DNA of 64,000 nt from RH-AL1 sp965198485 (GCA_965198485.1 CBDAPQ010000005.1:1984001-2048000), one strand, 5' to 3'. Shown: positions 47,777 through 57,403, numbered from the stretch's first letter. Program-made: numbers and translations. The notes: generated by a model from the sequence alone, not told the origin.

Positions 47777-49174
47777 TCACGCGGGCTGGCTTAGCAGGTT
47801 TCTCACGCAATCGCGAAACCGCTCGCCGCGCTGCTCGAAGTCGGTGAACTGGTCCTGGGAGGCGCAAGCGGGCGAGAGCAGCACGACCTGATCGGCGCCT
47901 GTCCGCTGCGCTTCGGCGCGGGCGTCGGCTGCGGCCCGGCGGGTGGCGACGTCGAGCGTGCCGCATTGCTCCCACGGCACGTCGGCCCCGAGCGTCTGCG
48001 CGAAGAGCTTGGCGGCGGCGCCGATCAGGTAGGCTTTGGCGACTCGGCCGAACAGCGGGCGCAACGGCTCGATGCCGCCCTCCTTGGCCTTGCCGCCGAT
48101 GATCCAATGGACGCGGGGGAACGCCAGCAGCGCCTTCTCGGCGGCATCGGCGTTGGTGGCCTTGGAATCGTTGACGTAGATCACGCCGTGGGCGGCCGCG
48201 ATCTGCTCCATACGGTGGGCAAGGCCGGGGAACGAGCGCAGCGCCGCCTGCAACTGGTCGAGGTTCTCGGCATCGTCACCGAGCGCGAGGATCGCGGCGG
48301 CGGCGTTCTGCGCGTTGTGGGCGCCGCGCAGCGCGGTGATGCCGGCGAGGTCGGCGATCGGCGTGGCGTGCATGTCGTGGTGGCGCATCAGCACCGAGCC
48401 GTCGAGCGTGATGCCCTGGACGACGAGGTTGCCGGCGACCGAGATGGCCTCGACGGCCCGGCCTTCGATCGCGATGCGCTGCGCGATGGCGGCGCTGTCG
48501 GGATCGTCCACGGAGACGATCGCCGTGTTCGAGTGCGTCACCAGGCGCGCCTTGATCGCGGCGTAGTTGGCCATGGTCCCGTGGCGGTCGAGATGGTCGG
48601 GCGTCAGGTTCATCAGGACGCCGGCCGTCGGCTGGATCGAGGGCGCGAGGTCGATCTGGAAGGACGAGCATTCGATGACGTGCACGCGGGTTTCGGACGG
48701 CGGCGGCAGCTGCAGCACCGGCGTGCCGATGTTGCCGCCCATCGCCACCTCGTAGCCGAACTCGCGGAAGAGGTGGGCCGTCAGCGCGGTGGTGGTGGAC
48801 TTGCCGTTGGTGCCGGTGATGGCGACGAAGCGCGCGTTGGGCGCGATCGCCGCGCGCTCGCGGCAGAACAATTCGACGTCGCCGATGATCGCGACACCGG
48901 CGGCTCGGGCGAGGGCGACGCTCCAGTGCGGCTTGGGATGCGTGAGCGGCACGCCCGGCGCCAGCACCAAGGCGGCGAACGCGGACCAGTCGGCGTCGTG
49001 GAGGTCGATGATGGCGATGCCGTCGTCGGCGGCCCGGTCGCGCGAGCGCTCGTTGTCGTCCCAGGCGGCCACGGTGGCGCCGCCTGCGAGGAGGGCGCGG
49101 GCTGCGTCGAGACCGGACGAGCCCAGGCCGAAGAGCGCGACGTGCTGGCCGGCGAAGGAGGTGATCGGGGTCAT
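47777..49174 (-). CDS. murD: UDP-N-acetylmuramoylalanine--D-glutamate ligase
   Basis: 465 residues. HVALFGLGSSGLDAARALLA, ATP loop AITGTNGKSTTTALTAHLF, NLTPDHLDRHGTMANYAAIK, and YVNDSKATNADAAEKALLAF. Adds D-Glu to UDP-MurNAc-L-Ala. Confidence 0.95.
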   Translation of the reverse strand: MTPITSFAGQHVALFGLGSSGLDAARALLAGGATVAAWDDNERSRDRAADDGIAIIDLHDADWSAFAALVLAPGVPLTHPKPHWSVALARAAGVAIIGDVELFCRERAAIAPNARFVAITGTNGKSTTTALTAHLFREFGYEVAMGGNIGTPVLQLPPPSETRVHVIECSSFQIDLAPSIQPTAGVLMNLTPDHLDRHGTMANYAAIKARLVTHSNTAIVSVDDPDSAAIAQRIAIEGRAVEAISVAGNLVVQGITLDGSVLMRHHDMHATPIADLAGITALRGAHNAQNAAAAILALGDDAENLDQLQAALRSFPGLAHRMEQIAAAHGVIYVNDSKATNADAAEKALLAFPRVHWIIGGKAKEGGIEPLRPLFGRVAKAYLIGAAAKLFAQTLGADVPWEQCGTLDVATRRAAADARAEAQRTGADQVVLLSPACASQDQFTDFEQRGERFRDCVRNLLSQPA

Positions 49175-49199
49175 GGGGAGGGAGGCGCCATGCCGTTCC

Positions 49200-50282
49200 T
49201 CACCGCAGCTTGAGTGTCGACAGGCCGATCAGCGCGAGCACGAAGGCGATGATCCAGAAGCGGATGACGATCTGCGGCTCCGACCAGCCGAGCTGCTCGA
49301 AATGATGGTGGATCGGCGCCATCCTGAAGACGCGCTTGCCGGTCAGCTTGAACGAGGTGACCTGCACGATGACGGAGACGGCCTCGAGCACGAACAGGCC
49401 GCCGACGATGACGAGCACGATCTCATGCTTGACGGCCACCGCAATGGTGCCGAGCAAGCCTCCTAGCGCGAGGGAGCCGGTGTCGCCCATGAAGATCTGC
49501 GCCGGTGGCGCGTTGAACCACAGGAAGCCGGCTCCCGCCCCGATCATGGCGCCGCAGACCACGGCGAGGTCGCCAGCGAACAGCACGAAGTTGATGCCGA
49601 GATATTTCGCGAAGATGGCGTTGCCGACGAGGTAGGCGATGAAGCCGAAGGTGCCGGCGGCGATCATCACGGGCACGATGGCGAGCCCGTCGAGCCCGTC
49701 GGTGAGGTTCACGGCATTGCCGGCGGCGACGATGACGAAGGCACCGAAGATCGGAAACGCCCAGCCGAGGTTGGCGATGTAGCCGTTGACGCCGGGCACG
49801 GCGAGCGCGCCCGCGTACACGGTGCCATAATAATGCATGATGAGGCATGCGACGAGCGCGATGACGCCCTCGAGCGCCAGCCGCGAACGGCCGGAGAAGC
49901 CGGCGTGGGTCTGACGCGTCACCTTGAGGTAGTCGTCGTAGAAGCCGATGGCGCCGAAGCCGACCATGACCAGCAAGACCGTCCAGACGAAATGGTTGGC
50001 GAGGTTGGCCCAGAGCAGCGTCGAGACGATGAGCCCGGAGAGGATCATCAGGCCACCCATCGTCGGCGTGCCCTTCTTGGTGAGCAGGTGCGAGGCCGGC
50101 CCGTCGGCGCGGATCGGCTGACCTTTGCCCTGCTTCAGGCGCAGCGCCGCGATGATGGCGGGGCCGAAGAAGAACACGAAGAGCAAGGCGGTGCCGATGG
50201 CGCCGCCGGTGCGGAACGTGATGTAGCGAAACACGTTCAGCGGCCCCGTGTGAGGCGTGAGATCCGCGAGCCAGGCGAGCAT
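49200..50282 (-). CDS. mraY: Phospho-MurNAc-pentapeptide transferase MraY
   Basis: 360 residues, ten membrane helices. FRTGGAIGTALLFVFFFGPA, KKGTPTMGGLMILSGLIVST, NLTDGLDGLAIVPVMIAAGT with the Mg-binding Asp pair, and HHHFEQLGWSEPQIVIRFWI. Makes lipid I from UDP-MurNAc-pentapeptide and undecaprenyl phosphate. Confidence 0.96.
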   Translation of the reverse strand: MLAWLADLTPHTGPLNVFRYITFRTGGAIGTALLFVFFFGPAIIAALRLKQGKGQPIRADGPASHLLTKKGTPTMGGLMILSGLIVSTLLWANLANHFVWTVLLVMVGFGAIGFYDDYLKVTRQTHAGFSGRSRLALEGVIALVACLIMHYYGTVYAGALAVPGVNGYIANLGWAFPIFGAFVIVAAGNAVNLTDGLDGLAIVPVMIAAGTFGFIAYLVGNAIFAKYLGINFVLFAGDLAVVCGAMIGAGAGFLWFNAPPAQIFMGDTGSLALGGLLGTIAVAVKHEIVLVIVGGLFVLEAVSVIVQVTSFKLTGKRVFRMAPIHHHFEQLGWSEPQIVIRFWIIAFVLALIGLSTLKLR

Positions 50283-50291
50283 GGGAGGTCC

Positions 50292-51779
50292 TTACGCGGT
50301 CGCCCGAGAAACGGGAGTCTGGGCGGCGATGGGCTCGGTGGTCCCGGCCTCTTGCAGGATGCTGGCGTGGTGCTGTTTCAGCGCGCCCACGATCGGGGCC
50401 ATGCGGCTGCCGTTGGAGCCTTTGACCACGACGACGTCACCGCCGCGTAGGCTACCGAGCACGATCGGCTCGAGCTCGGAGGCGGAATTGCGCCATTCGC
50501 AAAGGACGCCGCGCTCGTGGAGCGTGTCGGCGAGCGAGCGCATCATCGGGCCGGCGGCGAGCACCAGATCGAAGTGTGCCGCGACCAGGTCGGCTGCCAA
50601 GCCGATGTGCAGCTCGGGCGAGCGCTCGCCCAGTTCGAGCATGTCGCCGAGCACGGCGACGCGACGACCATTGTCACCGGGCAGCATCGTGCCGGCCAGC
50701 GCGAGCGCGGCGCTCATCGAGGCCGGGTTGGCGTTGTAGCTCTCGTCGAGCAGCGTCAGCGGTCCGTCGACGGTCGCGATCGTCGCGCGCTCGCCGCGGC
50801 CCTTGCCGGCCTGGAAGAAGGCCAGTGCGGTCGCGGCGACGTCGAGGTCGGCGCCGACGGCGTGGGCGGCGAGCAGCACCGCCAGCGCGTTCTCGGCCAG
50901 ATGTCGGCCCGGCGCACCGAGGCGGAAGGACAGCTCGCGGCCGACGATACGAATCTTGACCAGCGAATGGGTCGGCGCCGGGATGATCTCGAGGAGTCGT
51001 GCGTCGGCGTGTTCGTGAGCGCCGAAGGTCGCGATCAGGCCCGCGGGTGACCGCCGCGCCGCGGCGCCGAGGCGCTCGAAATGAGGGCTGTCGCGATTGA
51101 TGATGGCGACGCCGCCCGGCTCGAGGCCGGAGAAGATCTCGGCCTTGGCGTCGGCGATGGCCTCGACCGAGGGAAAGAACTCGAGGTGCACGGGCGAGAC
51201 GTTGGTCACGACGGCGACGTGCGGGCGCACCATGGCGACGAGCGGCGTGATCTCACCGGCATGGTTCATGCCGATCTCGGCGACGCAGAAGCGCGTGTCC
51301 TGCGCCATCCGCGCAAGGGTCAGCGGCACGCCCCAGTGATTGTTGTAGGAGGCTGCCGAGGCGTGGAGCGCTCCGGCCGGCGTTAGCGCCACGCGCAGGG
51401 CCTCCTTGGTCGAGGTCTTCCCCACCGAACCGGTGATGGCGATGACACGGGCATGCGTGCGGGCTCGCGCGGCGCGGCCCAGCGCCTCCATCGAGGCGAG
51501 CACGTCGTTGACGACGAGGAGCGGCCCGGTGCCGGCGAGCGCGTCGGCGTGCGTCTCGTCGACGACGCAGGCGGCGGCCCCGGCGGCGAAGGCCTGGCGC
51601 ACATAGTCGTGGCCGTCGCTCGCGTCGCCCTTGATGGCGAAGAAGAGGTCGCCCGGCTGCAAGGTGCGCGTGTCGATGGAGACGCCCGAGACCGGCCCCG
51701 GGACGCCGCCGGAGACGCGCGCGTCGAGCGGCGCGACGAGGCCGAGACCCGTCCAAAGCGGGGGCGCGTGGACACTCAT
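50292..51779 (-). CDS. murF: UDP-MurNAc-tripeptide--D-alanyl-D-alanine ligase
   Basis: 495 residues from ATG 51779. SGVSIDTRTLQPGDLFFAIK, ATP loop AITGSVGKTSTKEALRVAL, NNHWGVPLTLARM, LLDESYNANPASMSAALALA and VAVLGDMLELGERS. Adds D-Ala-D-Ala to complete the pentapeptide. 9 bases separate it from mraY and 16 from murE. Confidence 0.95.
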   Translation of the reverse strand: MSVHAPPLWTGLGLVAPLDARVSGGVPGPVSGVSIDTRTLQPGDLFFAIKGDASDGHDYVRQAFAAGAAACVVDETHADALAGTGPLLVVNDVLASMEALGRAARARTHARVIAITGSVGKTSTKEALRVALTPAGALHASAASYNNHWGVPLTLARMAQDTRFCVAEIGMNHAGEITPLVAMVRPHVAVVTNVSPVHLEFFPSVEAIADAKAEIFSGLEPGGVAIINRDSPHFERLGAAARRSPAGLIATFGAHEHADARLLEIIPAPTHSLVKIRIVGRELSFRLGAPGRHLAENALAVLLAAHAVGADLDVAATALAFFQAGKGRGERATIATVDGPLTLLDESYNANPASMSAALALAGTMLPGDNGRRVAVLGDMLELGERSPELHIGLAADLVAAHFDLVLAAGPMMRSLADTLHERGVLCEWRNSASELEPIVLGSLRGGDVVVVKGSNGSRMAPIVGALKQHHASILQEAGTTEPIAAQTPVSRATA

Positions 51780-51795
51780 GGCTCGGCACGCTTGA

Positions 51796-53262
51796 TCATG
51801 AGGCGTGGTTCTGCAAAGCGCGTCGAGCGCAGTCAAGGTCGGAGAACGGCAGCAACGTGCCGCCGACGATCTGTCCGGTCTCGTGGCCCTTGCCGGCGAT
51901 GACCAGCACGTCGCCGGGCCCGAGAGAATCGATTGCCGCTTCGATCGCGGCGGCGCGGTCGCCGATCTCGACGATCTCGGCGCGGCTACCGGCGGCGCCG
52001 TCGAGGATGGCGCGTCGGATCGCGGCAGGCTCCTCCGAGCGAGGGTTGTCGTCGGTCACGATCACGCGATCGGCGGCGCGGGCGGCGATCTCGCCCATGA
52101 TCGGGCGCTTGCCACGGTCACGGTCGCCGCCGCAGCCGATCACTACGGCGAGCTTGCCGGTCGTCAACGGGCGCAGCGTCTCCAAAACCTTCTCCAGGGC
52201 ATCGGGTTTGTGGGCGTAGTCGACGAAGACGGGGGCGCCGTGCTTGCGGCCGACCAGCTCGAGACGGCCCGGCGCACCTTCCAGCGTCGCGAGCGCCGCC
52301 AGCACGTTCTCCGCCGGCGCGCCGGCGGCGATGCAGAGCCCGGCGGCGACCAGCGCGTTCTGCACCTGGAACTCGCCGGCGAGCGGCAGGTGCGTCTCGA
52401 CGCGGTGGCCGTCGATGTCGATCACCAGCACGGCGGCGAGATCGTCGCGCCGCGCCTCGCGCAGGCGAAGGCGGGTGCCGGCCCGGCCGACGGCGAAGAC
52501 GGGCAGGCCGCGCGCCTGGCAGGCGGCGATCACCTTGGTGGCGGCATCGCTGTCGGCATTGACGACCGCCGCCGCGCCGTCAGGCAGCAGGGTCGTAAAA
52601 AGACGAAGCTTGGCCGCGAGATAGTCGTCGAGGCTGGCGTGATAGTCGAGGTGATCGCGCGACAGGTTGGTGAACGCGCCGGCCGTGAGCCGCACGCCGT
52701 CCAGGCGGCGCTGCTCGATCCCGTGCGACGAGGCCTCCAGCGCCAGGTGGGTCACGCCCTCGCCCGCCAGCCTGTCGAGGGTCGCATGCAGCGTCACCGG
52801 ATCCGGCGTCGTCAGCGAGCCGTAGGTGCTGCCGGACGGGGACACGAGGCCGACGGTGCCGAGCGAGGCGGCGGCATGGCCGAGCGTCGACCAGATCTGC
52901 CGGCAGAACGCGGCGACGGAGGTCTTGCCGCTGGTGCCGGTCACGGCTGCGATGGTCGCCGGCTGGTGCGGATGGAAGGACGCCGCCGCCAGCGCGAGCG
53001 CCCGGCGCACGTCGTCGACGAGGAGGCAGGCGACGGCGGCCGACATCGCGCCGGGCGGCGCTCGCTCCGCGACGACGGCCACCGCGCCTTTGGCGATGGC
53101 GTCGGCGACGAAGGCGCCGCCGTCAGCCTTGGTGCCCGGCACGGCGAAGAAGGCGAAGCCGGGACGCACGGCACGGCTGTCGGCGGTCAGACCCGTGACC
53201 TCGAGATCAGCCAGTCCCGCGGGGCAGGTGGCGTCCGGCAGCAGGGTCGCGAGCCGTGTCAG
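51796..53262 (-). CDS. murE: UDP-MurNAc-dipeptide--meso-DAP ligase, CTG start
   Basis: 488 residues. GLTADSRAVRPGFAFFAVPG, ATP loop AVTGTSGKTSVAAFCRQIW, NLSRDHLDYHASLDDYLAAK, and the meso-diaminopimelate-specific DNPR (VTDDNPRSEEPAAIRRAIL) followed by AGKGHETGQ. No ATG, GTG or TTG is available near the start. The family N-terminus begins at CTG 53260-53262, which overlaps the ftsI stop as CTGA and has GGAGG 7 bases upstream, so a rare CTG start is proposed. Confidence 0.9.
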   Translation of the reverse strand: MTRLATLLPDATCPAGLADLEVTGLTADSRAVRPGFAFFAVPGTKADGGAFVADAIAKGAVAVVAERAPPGAMSAAVACLLVDDVRRALALAAASFHPHQPATIAAVTGTSGKTSVAAFCRQIWSTLGHAAASLGTVGLVSPSGSTYGSLTTPDPVTLHATLDRLAGEGVTHLALEASSHGIEQRRLDGVRLTAGAFTNLSRDHLDYHASLDDYLAAKLRLFTTLLPDGAAAVVNADSDAATKVIAACQARGLPVFAVGRAGTRLRLREARRDDLAAVLVIDIDGHRVETHLPLAGEFQVQNALVAAGLCIAAGAPAENVLAALATLEGAPGRLELVGRKHGAPVFVDYAHKPDALEKVLETLRPLTTGKLAVVIGCGGDRDRGKRPIMGEIAARAADRVIVTDDNPRSEEPAAIRRAILDGAAGSRAEIVEIGDRAAAIEAAIDSLGPGDVLVIAGKGHETGQIVGGTLLPFSDLDCARRALQNHAS

Positions 53263-55028
53263 TGTTCGCCTCCGGGATGCTGCGGGATGTTGGCCTGCCC
53301 ATAACCCATCCGGGCCAGCAGCGGGAAGGGCATCGGCGGCAGCTGGATCTGCGGCGGCAGTCCCAGCAGCGGGGTCACGCGCTCGATGATCTGGCCGGTG
53401 ACGACGCCCGAGTTCATCGCGGCGGTGTGGTAGCCGCCGTCGCCGGCCACCGCCTGCGGCTCGTCCATCAGAGTCAGGAAGAGGTATTTCGGCTTGTCGG
53501 CCGGCAGCACCGCCATGAAGGTGGTGAACACCTTGGTGTGGTCGTAGTGGCCGTGCACCAGCTTGTCGGCCGTGCCGGTCTTGCCGCCGATGAAGTAGCC
53601 GGGGATATTGGCCTTTTTGGCCGAGCCGATCTCGGCATTGAGCCGCATGAGGTAGCGCAGGCTCTCCGACACTTCGGGACGCACCACGCGCGGCGCGTCG
53701 GCCCGCGCCTCGTCCTCGGAGCGCTTGAGGAAGGTCGGCTTGATGAGCTGGCCGCCGTTGACCAGCGCGCCCACCGCCATCAGCGCCTGCAGCGGCGCGA
53801 CGTTGAGGCCCTGGCCGAAGGCGATGGTGATCGTGTTGAGCTCGCCCCAGTGCCGGGGCACCAGCGGCTCGGCGGATTCCGGCAGCTCGGTGCGCAGGCG
53901 CGTCAGCTGGCCCATCTTGCGCAGGAAGGCCTGATGGCCGGTGACGCCCACCATCATCGCCATGCGCGCCGTGCCGATGTTGGAGGAATGCACGAAGACC
54001 TCGGGCACGGTCAGCATGCGGTGCGTGGCATGGAAGTCGTGGATGGTGAAGCGGCCGTAGTGCAGCTCGGAGCGTGCGTCGAGCTGCGTGCGCAGGTTGA
54101 CCTTCTGGGTCTCCAGCGCCATCGCGATCGAGATCGCCTTGAAGGTCGAGCCCATCTCGTAGACGCCGACCGAGAGCCGGTTTATGTTGTTCGGGTTCAG
54201 CGCGTCGGCCGGCTGGTTGGGGTCGAAGTCGGGCAGCGAGGCCATGGCGACGATCTCGCCGGTGTTGACGTCGAGGATCGCGGCGGCGCCGGCCTTGGCG
54301 TGGAAATGCTCGACGCCCTTGGCCAGCTCGTCGCGCACCGCATAGGTGGCGCGCAGGTCGAGCGAGGTGGTGAGCGGCTTCAGGTCGGTGGCGGCGACCT
54401 TGAAGCCCATGCCGGTGAGATCGGAGAGGCCCTGGTTGTCGAGGTACTTCTCGAGGCCCGAGATGCCGACGCCGTCGAGGTTGGCGAAGCCGAGCACGTG
54501 GGCGGCGATCGGGCCGTTGGGATAGACGCGCTTGTTCTCCGGCAGGAAGCCGACGCCGGGCAGGCCGAGGTGGAACACCTCCTGCTGCTCCTTTGCGCTG
54601 ACGGCGCGCTTGACCCAGACGAAGCCCTTGTTGGAGCTGAGCTTGCGGCGCAGCTCGGAGGCGTTGACGTCGGGGAGGGCGGCGGTCAGCAGCTCGGTCG
54701 CCTCGTCCTTGTCGATGAGGCGCCTGGGCTCGGCGAAGATGCTCATCACCTTGATGTCGGTCGCCAGCACTTCCCCGTTGCGATCGAGGATGTCGGGGCG
54801 GGCGGCGGCGACCTGGTCGGATCCGGCGATGCGCACCTTGTCGACGTCCGGCGGCTTCAACCCGAACAGGAAGAGCCGCGTGACGATGATCGCGAAGAGC
54901 AGGGTGAAGGCCATCGCGACCAAGCGGGTGCGGCCGGGCGCCTTGTCGAGCCTTGGCTCGAACAGGCTGCGGAGGAAGCCCATCGCGGAGGAGCGAGCGC
55001 GCGGTTTGGTGACGGGACTGTCGCTCAT
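53259..55028 (-). CDS. ftsI: Penicillin-binding protein FtsI (PBP3)
   Basis: 589 residues. One N-terminal membrane helix (RLVAMAFTLLFAIIVTRLFL), a PBP dimerisation domain, and a transpeptidase domain with SxxK in EMGSTFKAISIAMAL, SSN in VFVHSSNIGTARMAM and KTG in FIGGKTGTADKLVHG. Cross-links septal peptidoglycan with FtsW. Its ATG overlaps the ftsL stop by 4 bases. Confidence 0.95.
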   Translation of the reverse strand: MSDSPVTKPRARSSAMGFLRSLFEPRLDKAPGRTRLVAMAFTLLFAIIVTRLFLFGLKPPDVDKVRIAGSDQVAAARPDILDRNGEVLATDIKVMSIFAEPRRLIDKDEATELLTAALPDVNASELRRKLSSNKGFVWVKRAVSAKEQQEVFHLGLPGVGFLPENKRVYPNGPIAAHVLGFANLDGVGISGLEKYLDNQGLSDLTGMGFKVAATDLKPLTTSLDLRATYAVRDELAKGVEHFHAKAGAAAILDVNTGEIVAMASLPDFDPNQPADALNPNNINRLSVGVYEMGSTFKAISIAMALETQKVNLRTQLDARSELHYGRFTIHDFHATHRMLTVPEVFVHSSNIGTARMAMMVGVTGHQAFLRKMGQLTRLRTELPESAEPLVPRHWGELNTITIAFGQGLNVAPLQALMAVGALVNGGQLIKPTFLKRSEDEARADAPRVVRPEVSESLRYLMRLNAEIGSAKKANIPGYFIGGKTGTADKLVHGHYDHTKVFTTFMAVLPADKPKYLFLTLMDEPQAVAGDGGYHTAAMNSGVVTGQIIERVTPLLGLPPQIQLPPMPFPLLARMGYGQANIPQHPGGEH

Positions 55029-55432
55029 CGCTGCGCTCTCTTGACCGGCTTCCCGGACGAAGGCGTCGCGCTGGCGGGCGAGGCGTCGGCCGGCGTGTTG
55101 GTGGGCTCGGCGAGGCCGAGGTCGGCCAGCTCGCGGCCGATCGCATCGACGCGCGGCGCCTTCGAGGGCAGGGCGTCGACGGGCACGATCTGGTCGAGCT
55201 GCAGCGGCTGCAGCTGGGTGAGCTTCTCCGCCAGCGCCTGGACGCGCTCGGGCCGGGTGAGATTGGCCCAGTCGGCGCGCAGCAGGCCGATCTTGTCCTG
55301 CTCCTTCTTGATGTCGGCCCTGAGGCTCGCCACCGTCTCGGCGTGGAACATCGTCTTGTACTTGATCGAGTAGGCGTAGATCGCCGAGCCGACCAGCGCC
55401 GCGATGGCGACGAGGTTGAGGATGCGGATCAT
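55025..55432 (-). CDS. ftsL: Cell division protein FtsL
   Basis: 135 residues from ATG 55432, overlapping the rsmH stop by 4. Short cytoplasmic tail, one membrane helix (ILNLVAIAALVGSAIYAYSI), then a leucine-zipper-like coiled coil (VASLRADIKKEQDKIGLLRA) and a Pro/Ala-rich tail. Assigned by topology and position between rsmH and ftsI; FtsL sequences diverge strongly. Confidence 0.85.
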   Translation of the reverse strand: MIRILNLVAIAALVGSAIYAYSIKYKTMFHAETVASLRADIKKEQDKIGLLRADWANLTRPERVQALAEKLTQLQPLQLDQIVPVDALPSKAPRVDAIGRELADLGLAEPTNTPADASPASATPSSGKPVKRAQR

Positions 55433-56490
55433 GTCGGCTTCCCGGGCTTCGAGGCGGAGGATTTGGGCAGGAGCGAGAGGTTGCGCAGCGCCGCCTCGAT
55501 CGCCAGCGCCGGATGTTGGGTGCGGAGGCCGATGCGCAGCTTGGCCGAGCGCGCGCGAGGGTTCTCCGCGCACTCGGCCTCGCCCGGCACGACTGGCTGG
55601 CGCTTGGGCAGGGTGAAGGAGGGCGGGGTCGCGGCCGGCTCGCCGGGCAGGCGGCGGCCGGCGGCCACGCCCTTGCCGGAGCGGCGGGCGAAGAACAGCT
55701 TTGCGATGCGATCCTCGAGCGAGTGGAAGGTCACCACGGCGAGGCGCCCGCCCGGCGCCAGCACGCGCTCAGCGGCGGCCAGCCCGGCGACGAGCTCGCC
55801 CAATTCGTCGTTGACCGCGATGCGCAGTGCCTGGAACGTGCGCGTCGCCGGGTGGATCTCGGTCGGCTTGTGCGGCACCACGCGAGCGATCATCTCGGCC
55901 AGTGGCCGGGTGGTCGTGTAGGGCACGGCCTCGCGGTCAGCCACGATGGCGCGGGCGACGCGGCGCGACATCCGCTCCTCGCCGTAATGATAGAGGATGT
56001 CGGCCAGCGCCTCTTCGGAGGCGGTATTGACGATATCGGCGGCGCTCGGCCCATGCCCTCCCATGCGCATGTCGAGCGGGCCGTCGCGGCGGAACGAGAA
56101 GCCGCGCTCGGCTTGGTCGAGCTGCATGGAGGAGACGCCGATGTCGAGCGCGACGCCGTCGAACGGCCCGAGCCCGAGCCGCGCCGCCACGCCCTCGAGC
56201 TCGGCGAAGCGCGCCTCGACCAGGGTGAGGCGGCCCCCGGACTGTTCGACGAGGGATGCACCGCCGGCGATGGCGCTGGGGTCGCGGTCGAGCGCCAGCA
56301 CGCGCGTGCCGTGTCTTTCGAGGACGGCCGAGGTGTAGCCGCCGGCGCCGAAGGTGGCGTCGAGGTAGAGCCCGCCGTCACGCGGCGCGAGCGCGGCCAG
56401 AACCTCCTCGCGGAGCACGGGAACGTGTCGGGTTGGTCCGCCAGCGGCGCCCGCATCCTGTGGATGGAGGTCGCCGCCGCCCGCGTTCAT
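55429..56490 (-). CDS. rsmH: 16S rRNA m4C1402 methyltransferase RsmH (MraW)
   Basis: 353 residues from ATG 56490. RHVPVLREEVLAALAPRDGG, SAM loop DATFGAGGYTSAVLERHGTR, DIGVSSMQLDQAERGFSF, FQALRIAVNDELGEL and VTFHSLEDRIAKLFF. Methylates C1402 in the ribosomal P site. Confidence 0.95.
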   Translation of the reverse strand: MNAGGGDLHPQDAGAAGGPTRHVPVLREEVLAALAPRDGGLYLDATFGAGGYTSAVLERHGTRVLALDRDPSAIAGGASLVEQSGGRLTLVEARFAELEGVAARLGLGPFDGVALDIGVSSMQLDQAERGFSFRRDGPLDMRMGGHGPSAADIVNTASEEALADILYHYGEERMSRRVARAIVADREAVPYTTTRPLAEMIARVVPHKPTEIHPATRTFQALRIAVNDELGELVAGLAAAERVLAPGGRLAVVTFHSLEDRIAKLFFARRSGKGVAAGRRLPGEPAATPPSFTLPKRQPVVPGEAECAENPRARSAKLRIGLRTQHPALAIEAALRNLSLLPKSSASKPGKPT

Positions 56491-56972
56491 TCCCGTGCTC
56501 CAGGAGGCCGCGGGGGATCCCCCGCATCCCGGGTGCCGAGCTGGTTCCGCAGGTTGCGCAGGCGAAGCGTGGCCTCTTCGAGATGCGCGCGGAAGCGGCT
56601 CGGTTCCCAGATTTGGAACTTCGGCCCCTGTCCCACGAACGTCACCTCGTCCGAGATGTGCGCGTGGTCCCTGATTGTGGGCGAGAGGACCATGCGGCCC
56701 TCGCCGTCCACCTTCAGCGTCTCGCTGCGCCCGTAGAGCGCGGTCGAGAACAGGTCCCGCTCCGGCGAGTAGGGCGGCTGGCGCGCGATCAGCTCGGCGA
56801 TCTCCCGCAGCAGCGCGTTGCCACCGCAGTCCAAGGCCTCGGCATCGAGGGAGGGCGTGACGAACAGCCCCTCGAAGCCGTCGCGCGTCAGCACCGCTCG
56901 AAAGGACGCCGGGATCGACACGCGACCCTTGGAATCCACGCGATTGGAGACATGCGCAACGAACAGATCCAC
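56487..56972 (-). CDS. mraZ: MraZ transcriptional regulator
   Basis: 161 residues from GTG 56972. Two SpoVT-AbrB-like repeats: SNRVDSKGRVSIPASFRAVL and LKVDGEGRMVLSPTIRDHA. Represses the dcw cluster, of which it is the first gene; overlaps rsmH by 4 bases. A run of TGGG repeats about 100 bases upstream matches MraZ operators. Confidence 0.94.
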   Translation of the reverse strand: MDLFVAHVSNRVDSKGRVSIPASFRAVLTRDGFEGLFVTPSLDAEALDCGGNALLREIAELIARQPPYSPERDLFSTALYGRSETLKVDGEGRMVLSPTIRDHAHISDEVTFVGQGPKFQIWEPSRFRAHLEEATLRLRNLRNQLGTRDAGDPPRPPGARE

Positions 56973-57067
56973 GCGATACGCCCCCTGCCGACAGAGCCGC
57001 CGCCACGGCGAGCGGGCCGCGGGCTGCGGCGCCGGTCATCGCGAAAGGGGCCCGAAGCGGGATGGCT

Positions 57068-57102
57068 TGGGATAGCATGGGTTTTTGTGGGACACAATGC
57101 TT
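57068..57102. promoter_or_regulatory. MraZ operator (TGGGN repeats at 10-bp spacing)
   Basis: TGGGA (57068-57072), TGGGT (57078-57082) and TGGGA (57088-57092) are each separated by 5 bases, with a weaker fourth copy TGCTT at 57098-57102. Three to four TGGGN boxes at this spacing are the known MraZ recognition pattern. They read on the strand opposite to mraZ, about 96 bases before its GTG. Confidence 0.75.
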
Positions 57103-57361
57103 GGAGGGCAGAGCGCGGGATGCGGCACGCTGGGCCAGAAGACGCCGATAAGGTTAATGCTGGGTTTGCGGGGGTTTGCGTCTGTTGGACGGCGAAGAGG
57201 GCAACCAAGACGTCGGTAATGATGGGCGCCGGCCGTCTTTGGTGCGGAATGGCGATCGTCGTAAGCCGCGAACCGTTCACCCGCTGGTGGCGAGCCTTCG
57301 TCAGGGCTTGATCGGCGCGGTGTTACCCGGGCGGGGGTGCTCTCGGCGGGGTGTCGCTTGT

Positions 57362-57395
57362 GGCCCTGGTTTGCTTCGCTGCGCTCGCAAGGACG
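57362..57395. repeat. REP-like palindrome, copy 1
   Basis: Contains CCTGGTTTGCTTCGCTGCGC and TCGCAAGGACG; the inner TTCGCTGCGCTCGCAA part is self-complementary. Same family as the copies at 57691 (inverted) and 57763. Confidence 0.65.
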
Positions 57396-57403
57396 GAGGA
57401 GTG

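Noticed and set aside
51796..55146. Apparent 1116-codon fusion across ftsI and murE.
   Set aside because: The first two thirds are the out-of-frame shadow of ftsI; MurE homology begins at the CTG at 53262.
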